Shown: one piece after another, positions 58,070 through 64,000 of the stretch | Position numbering within the stretch: position 1 is the first letter of the stretch | Layout: every line of letters starts with the position of its first letter | NCBI GenBank assembly: GCA_031769625.1 | Contig: JAUIMM010000695.1 | Coordinates: forward strand, 335,001-399,000 | Source of the DNA: Taudactylus pleione | Taxonomy: Eukaryota; Chordata; Amphibia; Anura; Myobatrachidae | DNA length: 64,000 bases | Direction: 5' to 3' | Program-made: the position numbers and the translations under genes | Notes under the pieces: model-generated | What the model saw: the letters and a program-made list of their open reading frames with translations, nothing else | Database searches by the model: none | Told to the model about the DNA's origin: nothing

Positions 58070-58469
58070 AGAATGACCAGAATGACCAATGCTATAAGCA
58101 ATTCATACTTTGGCAGAAATTCAATCAGCAGTGAGTTCTGTAAATGCGGGGTTACTGCTTTCCCAAAACCGGTGTTGTATGGAAGTGAAGTTAGTTTTTG
58201 AACTTGCAGATGGGATGTTTTCCCTCAATTTTTTTAAGTTTCTTAACAATAATAATAAAAAGTATATGCATTTTTCTGTACCCCAGTAAGTTAGGGTTTA
58301 GGATCAGGGTTAAAGGGGAAATACTCAGCGGAACACCGGAGGATCACAGCTCTGACCCAGAGGTCCGTTTGGAGCAGGAAAGTCACCACTGCGCCACCAG
58401 AGGCGATATGTCAACATTCTAACATGTCGTTATTTAATTGCTGTTGAACATGGTAAATATAGACATGTC

Positions 58470-58565
58470 GGGGGGGATGTAATAGAGATCGAGTCTGTCT
58501 GAGGTGTGGGATGCAGACTGATCTCGATCGTTTTTCGTTCTCTATTACATCCCGCCCGACATGTC
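58470..58565. repeat. Short palindrome with GACATGTCGGGCGGGATGTAA-like arms
   Basis: ATGTCGGGGGGGATGTAATA with GAGATCGAG and its complement CTCGATC...TATTACATCCCGCCCGACAT form a hairpin of about 25-bp outer stem. The flanks ATGTCAACATTCT also recur on both sides (58409 and 58560). Confidence 0.7.
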
Positions 58566-59364
58566 AACATTCTCAAGTCGACAAATGCAGTGGAAATGAG
58601 CACACCACACCCCTTTTCTACCTTATCATAGTCTGTGACTTACTTTTGTGTTATAAGTTGTTGAAAATCTTCTAAATAAATAAAATAGAACAAATGGATG
58701 TCTCGTCACTTGGGGACGGACAGTAAATGATTGAACGTAGCTCCGCAGCTTGGCAGAACAAAGCGTTGTGTGTGTGTGTGTTCCTATTTTTAGAGTATTC
58801 AGTTGTGCTGCATTTATATCGTCTTTGATCATGTATAATCCATGATGTTTGCGTCCTGTGGTCTGGTTCTAGCGTGAGCTTGTACGTTGGCTCCAGGTGC
58901 TGAAAGGTTTTAGAAATTCAAATAGAGGACGTTGTAGAACAGAAGTAACAATGTATTTGCAGAACTTTGTCGCTGAACGTTTTATACTTGTGCTCAGTCT
59001 TCATTTAAACATTTTGCTGAGCGGATAGATTCATGGATTACGTAACTGATAGTTATATTTTAGCCTTTATGAGAAGTGTTTTGTGAAACTTCTTTAATTT
59101 TAAGTTATTTTGTCCTTTTATGCTACCTACTAATTAGACTTTCTTTATCAGTCTCTTCCTTCACTTGTGTGTATCTATCTGACTGATTGTATTACCTGTT
59201 TGCTTAACATTTGCCCTGTAAGGCTGATTGTCATCTAGCTCCCTACAGATTTGTAATTCAGTACTGCTCTGATAAATGTATATCCCACATACTACAGTAC
59301 AGGACTGTGCATTGCTTTACAGCGCACATATTAGCTGGTGGAAACTGAGAGGCATAGTATTTCT

Positions 59365-62300
59365 GCTAAATGTGTAAGGGGGGTGGCGTTCCCCGTCTGA
59401 TAAATGTGTAAGGGGGTTGGCGTTCCCTGTCTGATAAATGTGTAAGGGGGTTGGCGTTCCCTGTCTGATAAATGTGTAAGGGGGTTGGCGTTCCCTGTCA
59501 GATAAATGTGTAAGGGGGCTGGCGTTCCCTGGCTGATAAATGTGTAAGGGGGTTGGCGTTCCCTGTCTGATAAATGTGTAAGGGGGTTGGCGTTCCCTGT
59601 CTGATAAATGTGTAAGGGGGTTGGCATTCTCCCCTCTGATAAATGTGTAAGGGGGTTGGCGTTCTCTGTCTGATAAATGTGTAAGGGGGTTGGCGTTCCC
59701 TGTCTGATAAATGTGTAAGGGGGTTGGCGTTCCCTGTCAGATAAATGTGTAAGGGGGCTGGCGTTCTCTGTCTGATAAATGTGTAACGGGGCTGGCGTTC
59801 CCTGTCTGATAAATGTGTAAGGGGGCTGGCGTTCCCTGTCTGATAAATGAGTAAGGGGGTTGGCGTTCCCTGTCTGATAAATGTGTAAGGGGGTTGGCGT
59901 TCCCTGTCTGATAAATGTGTAAGGGGGTTGGCGTTCCCTGTCTGATAAATGTGTAAGGGGGTTGGCGATCCCTGTCTGATAAATGTGTAAGGGGGTTGGC
60001 GTTCTCCCCTCTGATAAATGTGTAAGGGGGTTGGCGTTCTCCCCTCTGATAAATGTGTAAGGGGGTTGGCGTTCTCCCCTCTGATAAATGTGTAAGGGGG
60101 TTGGCGTTCTCCCCTCTGATAAATGTGTAAGGGGGTTGGCGTTCTCCCCTCTGATAAATGTGTAAGGGGGTTGGCATTCTCCCCTCTGATAAATGTGTAA
60201 GGGGGTTGGCGTTCTCTGTCTGATAAATGTGTAAGGGGGTTGGCGTTCCCTGTCTGATAAATGTGTAAGGGGGTTGCCGTTCCCTGTCTGATAAATGTGT
60301 AAGGGGGTTGGCGTTCTCTGTCTGATAAATGTGTAACGGGGCTGGCGTTCCCTGTCTGATAAATGAGTAAGGGGGTTGGGGTTCCCTGTCTGATAAATGT
60401 GTAAGGGGGCTGGCGTTCCCTGTCTGATAAATGTGTAAGGGGGCTGGCGTTCCCTGTCTGATAAATGAGTAAGGGGGTTGGCGTTCCCTGTCTGATAAAT
60501 GTGTAAGGGGGTTGGCGTTCCCTGTCTGATAAATGTGTAAGGGGGTTGGCGTTCCCTGTCTGATAAATGTGTAAGGGGGTTGGCGATCCCTGTCTGATAA
60601 ATGTGTAAGGGGGTTGGCGTTCTCCCCTCTGATAAATGTGTAAGGGGGTTGGCGTTCTCCCCTCTGATAAATGTGTAAGGGGGTTGGCGTTCTCCCCTCT
60701 GATAAATGTGTAAGGGGGTTGGCGTTCTCCCCTCTGATAAATGTGTAAGGGGGTTGGCGTTCCCTGTCAGATAAATGTGTAAGGGGGCTGGCGTTCCCTG
60801 TCTGATAAATGTGTAAGGGGGTTGGCGTTCCCTGTCTGATAAATGTGTAAGGGGGTTGGCGTTCTCCCCTCTGATAAATGTGTAAGGGGGTTGGTGTTCC
60901 CTGTCTGATAAATGTGTAAGGGGGTTGGCGTTCTCCCCTCTGATAAATGTGTAAGGGGATTGGCGTTCCCTGTCTGATAAATGTGTAAGGGGGTTGGCGT
61001 TCCCTGTCTGATACATGTGTAAGGGGGTTGGCGTTCCCTGTCTGATAAATGTGTAAGGGGGTTGGCGTTCTCTGTCTGATAAATGTGTAACGGGGCTGGC
61101 GTTCCCTGTCTGATAAATGTGTAAGGGGGCTGGCGTTCCCTGTCTGATAAATGAGTAAGGGGGTTGGCGTTCCCTGTCTGATAAATGTGTAAGGGGGTTG
61201 GCGTTCCCTGTCTGATAAATGTGTAAGGGGGTTGGCGTTCCCCGTCTGATAAATGTGTAAGGGGATTGGCGTTCCCCGTCTGATAAATGTGTAAGGGGGT
61301 TGGCGTTCCTTGTCTGATAAATGTGTAAGGGGGTTGGCGTTCCCTGTCTGATAAATGTGTAAGGGGGTTGGCGTTCTCCCCTCTGATAAATGTGTAAGGG
61401 GGTTGGCGTTCTCCCCTCTGATAAATGTGTAAGGGGGTTGGCGTTCTCCCCTCTGATAAATGTGTAAGGGGGTTGGCGTTCTCCCCTCTGATAAATGTGT
61501 AAGGGGGTTGGCGTTCCCTGTCAGATAAATGTGTAAGGGGGCTGGCGTTCCCTGTCTGATAAATGTGTAAGGGGGTTGGCGTTCCCTGTCTGATAAATGT
61601 GTAAGGGGGCTGGCGTTCCCTGTCTGATAAATGTGTAAGGGGGTTGGCGTTCCCTGTCTGATAAATGTGTAAGGGGGTTGGCGTTCTCCCCTCTGATAAA
61701 TGTGTAAGGGGGTTGGCGTTCCCTGTCTGATAAATGTGTAAGGGGGTTGGCGTTCTCCCCTCTGATAAATGTGTAAGGGGGTTGGCGTTCCCTGTCTGAT
61801 AAATGTGTAAGGGGGTTGACGTTCCCTGTCTGATAAATGTGTAAGGGGGTTGACGTTCCCTGTCTGATAAATGTGTAAGGGGGTTGACGTTCCCTGTCAG
61901 ATAAATGTGTAAGGGGGTTGGCGTTCCCTGTCTGATAAATGTGTGAGGGGGTTGACGTTCCCTGTCAGATAAATGTGTGAGGGGGTTGGCGTTCCCTGTC
62001 TGATAAATGTGTGAGGGGGTTGGCGTTCCCTGTCAGATAAATGTGTGTGTAAGGGGGTTGGCGTTCCCTGTCTGATAAATGTGTAAGGGGGCTGGCGTTC
62101 CCTGTCTGATAAATGTGTAAGGGGGCTGGCGTTCCCTGTCTGATAAATGTGTAAGGGGGCTGGCGTTCCCTGTCTGATAAATGTGTAAGGGGGCTGGCGT
62201 TCCCTGTCTGATAAATGTGTAAGGGGGTTGCCGTTCCCTGTCTGATAAATGTGTAAGGGGGTTGGCGTTCCCTGTCTGATAAATGTGTAAGGGGGCTGGC

Positions 62301-64000
62301 GTTCCCTGTCTGATAAATGTGTAAGCGGGTTGGCGTTCCCTGTCTGATAAATGTGTAAGGGGGTTGGCGTTCCCTGTCTGATAAACGTGTAAGGGGGTGG
62401 CGTTCCCTGTCTGATAAATGTGTAAGGGGGGTGGCGTTCCCTGTCTGATAAATGTGTAAGGGGGTTGGCGTTCCCTGTCTGATAAATGTGTTAGGGGGTT
62501 GGCGTTCCCTGTCTGATAAATGTGTAAGGGGGCTGGCGTTCCCTGTCAGATAAATGTGTAAGGGGGTTGGCGTTCCCTGGCTGATAAATGTGTAAGGGGG
62601 CTGGCGTTCTCTGTCTGATAAATGTGTAAGGGGGTTGGCGTTCCCTGTCTGATAAATGTGTAAGGGGGTTGGCGTTCCCTGTCTGATAAATGTGTAAGGG
62701 GGCTGGCGTTCCCTGTCTGATAAATGTGTAAGGGGGTTGGCGTTCCCTGTCTGATAAATGTGTAAGGGGGTTGGCGTTCCCTGTCTGATAAATGTGTAAG
62801 GGGGTTGGCGTTCTCCCCTCTGATAAATGTGTAAGGGGATTGGCGTTCCCTGTCTGATAAATGTGTAAGGGGGTTGGCGTTCCCTGTCTGATACATGTGT
62901 AAGGGGGTTGGCGTTCCCTGTCTGATAAATGTGTAAGGGGGTTGGCGTTCTCCCCTCTGATAAATGTGTAAGGGGGTTGGCGTTCCCTGTCTGATAAATG
63001 TGTAAGGGGGTTGGCGTTCTCCCCTCTGATAAATGTGTAAGGGGGTTGGCGTTCCCTGTCTGATAAATGTGTAAGGGGGTTGGCGTTCCCTGTCTGATAA
63101 ATGTGTAAGGGGGTTGACGTTCCCTGTCTGATAAATGTGTAAGGGGGTTGGCGTTCCCTGTCTGATAAATGTGTGAGGGGGTTGACGTTCCCTGTCAGAT
63201 AAATGTGTGAGGGGGTTGGCGTTCCCTGTCTGATAAATGTGTGAGGGGGTTGGCGTTCCCTGTCAGATAAATGTGTAAGGGGGTTGCCGTTCCCTGTCTG
63301 ATAAATGTGTAAGGGGGCTGGCGTTCCCTGTCTGATAAATGTGTAAGGGGGCTGGCGTTCCCTGTCTGATAAATGTGTAAGGGGGCTGGCGTTCCCTGTC
63401 TGATAAATGTGTAAGGGGGCTGGCGTTCCCTGTCTGATAAATGTGTAAGCGGGTTGGCGTTCCCTGTCTGATAAATGTGTAAGGGGGTTGGCGTTCCCTG
63501 TCTGATAAACGTGTAAGGGGGTGGCGTTCCCTGTCTGATAAATGTGTAAGGGGGGTGGCGTTCCCTGTCTGATAAATGTGTAAGGGGGTTGGCGTTCCCT
63601 GTCTGATAAATGTGTTAGGGGGTTGGCGTTCCCTGTCTGATAAATGTGTAAGGGGGCTGGCGTTCCCTGTCAGATAAATGTGTAAGGGGGTTGGCGTTCC
63701 CTGGCTGATAAATGTGTAAGGGGGCTGGCGTTCTCTGTCTGATAAATGTGTAAGGGGGTTGGCGTTCCCTGTCTGATAAATGTGTAAGGGGGTTGGCGTT
63801 CCCTGTCTGATAAATGTGTAAGGGGGCTGGCGTTCCCTGTCTGATAAATGTGTAAGGGGGTTGGCGTTCCCTGTCTGATAAATGTGTAAGGGGGTTGGCG
63901 TTCCCTGTCTGATAAATGTGTAAGGGGGTTGGCGTTCCCTGTCTGATAAATGTGTAAGGGGGTTGGCGTTCTCCCCTCTGATAAATGTGTAAGGGGATTG
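59365..64000. repeat. 34/35-bp satellite, about 135 copies, running off right edge
   Basis: The unit is GATAAATGTGTAAGGGGGTT then GGCGTTCCCTGTCT (34 bp), alternating with a 35-bp form ending TTCTCCCCTCT. Higher-order copies: the rare ATACATGTGT variant at 61011 and 62891 (1880 bp apart), ATAAACGTGT at 62381 and 63505 (1124 bp apart), and GGCATTCTCCCC near 59623 and 60173 (550 bp apart). Open minus-strand frames of up to 561 codons are a by-product of stop-free units and are not treated as genes. Confidence 0.97.

Larger units (their letters stand above)
56692..59364. other. Region upstream of the first identified RORC exon
   Basis: No RORC 5' exon could be recognised, although it would be expected here or beyond the right edge. 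The stretch includes a dispersed-repeat copy (57655-57745), a 313-bp fold-back element (57757-58069) and a smaller palindrome (58470-58565). Confidence 0.5.

Noticed and set aside
59331..62896. Minus-strand frames of 561, 146 and 116 codons with NPLTHLSDRERQPPYTF-type repeats
   Set aside because: Trivial translation of the 34-bp array; no start context, no flanking gene structure.
59365..64000. G-quadruplex array
   Set aside because: Only one G5 run and a GG per 34-bp unit, so four G tracts would need loops of about 29 bases; not a canonical quadruplex motif.

Overview
The window reads as vertebrate nuclear DNA from a repeat-rich genome, most likely an anuran amphibian. Reasons: exon-intron genes of vertebrate type (a LINGO-family gene and the nuclear receptor RORC), Tc1, hAT, PIF/Harbinger-like and Ty3/gypsy relics, and kilobase-scale minisatellites. 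The amphibian assignment is inference from repeat style; the vertebrate assignment is firm.

Gene content is low and all on the minus strand. A single-exon LINGO gene (best fit LINGO4) lies at 4348-6252. RORC (ROR-gamma) runs from 56691 down to 33201; nine coding exons could be read with matching splice sites and phases, covering both DNA-binding zinc fingers, the hinge and the whole ligand-binding domain to the stop codon. The 5' terminal coding exon(s) were not found and may lie beyond the right edge. LINGO4 beside RORC in the same orientation matches mammalian gene order (my recollection). Between them sits a HEAT-repeat, maestro/MROH-like reading frame (29268-31042) broken by one frameshift.

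The rest is mainly tandem repeats: a 31-bp array (1-1260), a 43-bp array (6988-7606), a 12.2-kb nearly G-free array (11830-24080), a Tc1-derived 78-bp array (27301-28237), a 134-bp array (33580-34650), a 39-bp array (36003-38984), a 40-bp array (41735-43385), a 34-bp array (43386-45135) and another 34/35-bp array (59365-64000). Four of them sit inside RORC introns. The very long open frames in the arrays are composition artefacts, not genes.

The most striking observation is the RORC intron between the exons at 45131-45263 and 41445-41552. On the RORC sense strand the first array repeats the exon's own 5' splice site about 50 times, starting at the real exon-intron junction. The second array repeats a sequence with branch-point-like, pyrimidine-tract and AG elements, i.e. 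a 3' splice-site-like unit, about 40 times. The intron is thus almost wholly a block of decoy donors followed by a block of decoy acceptors.
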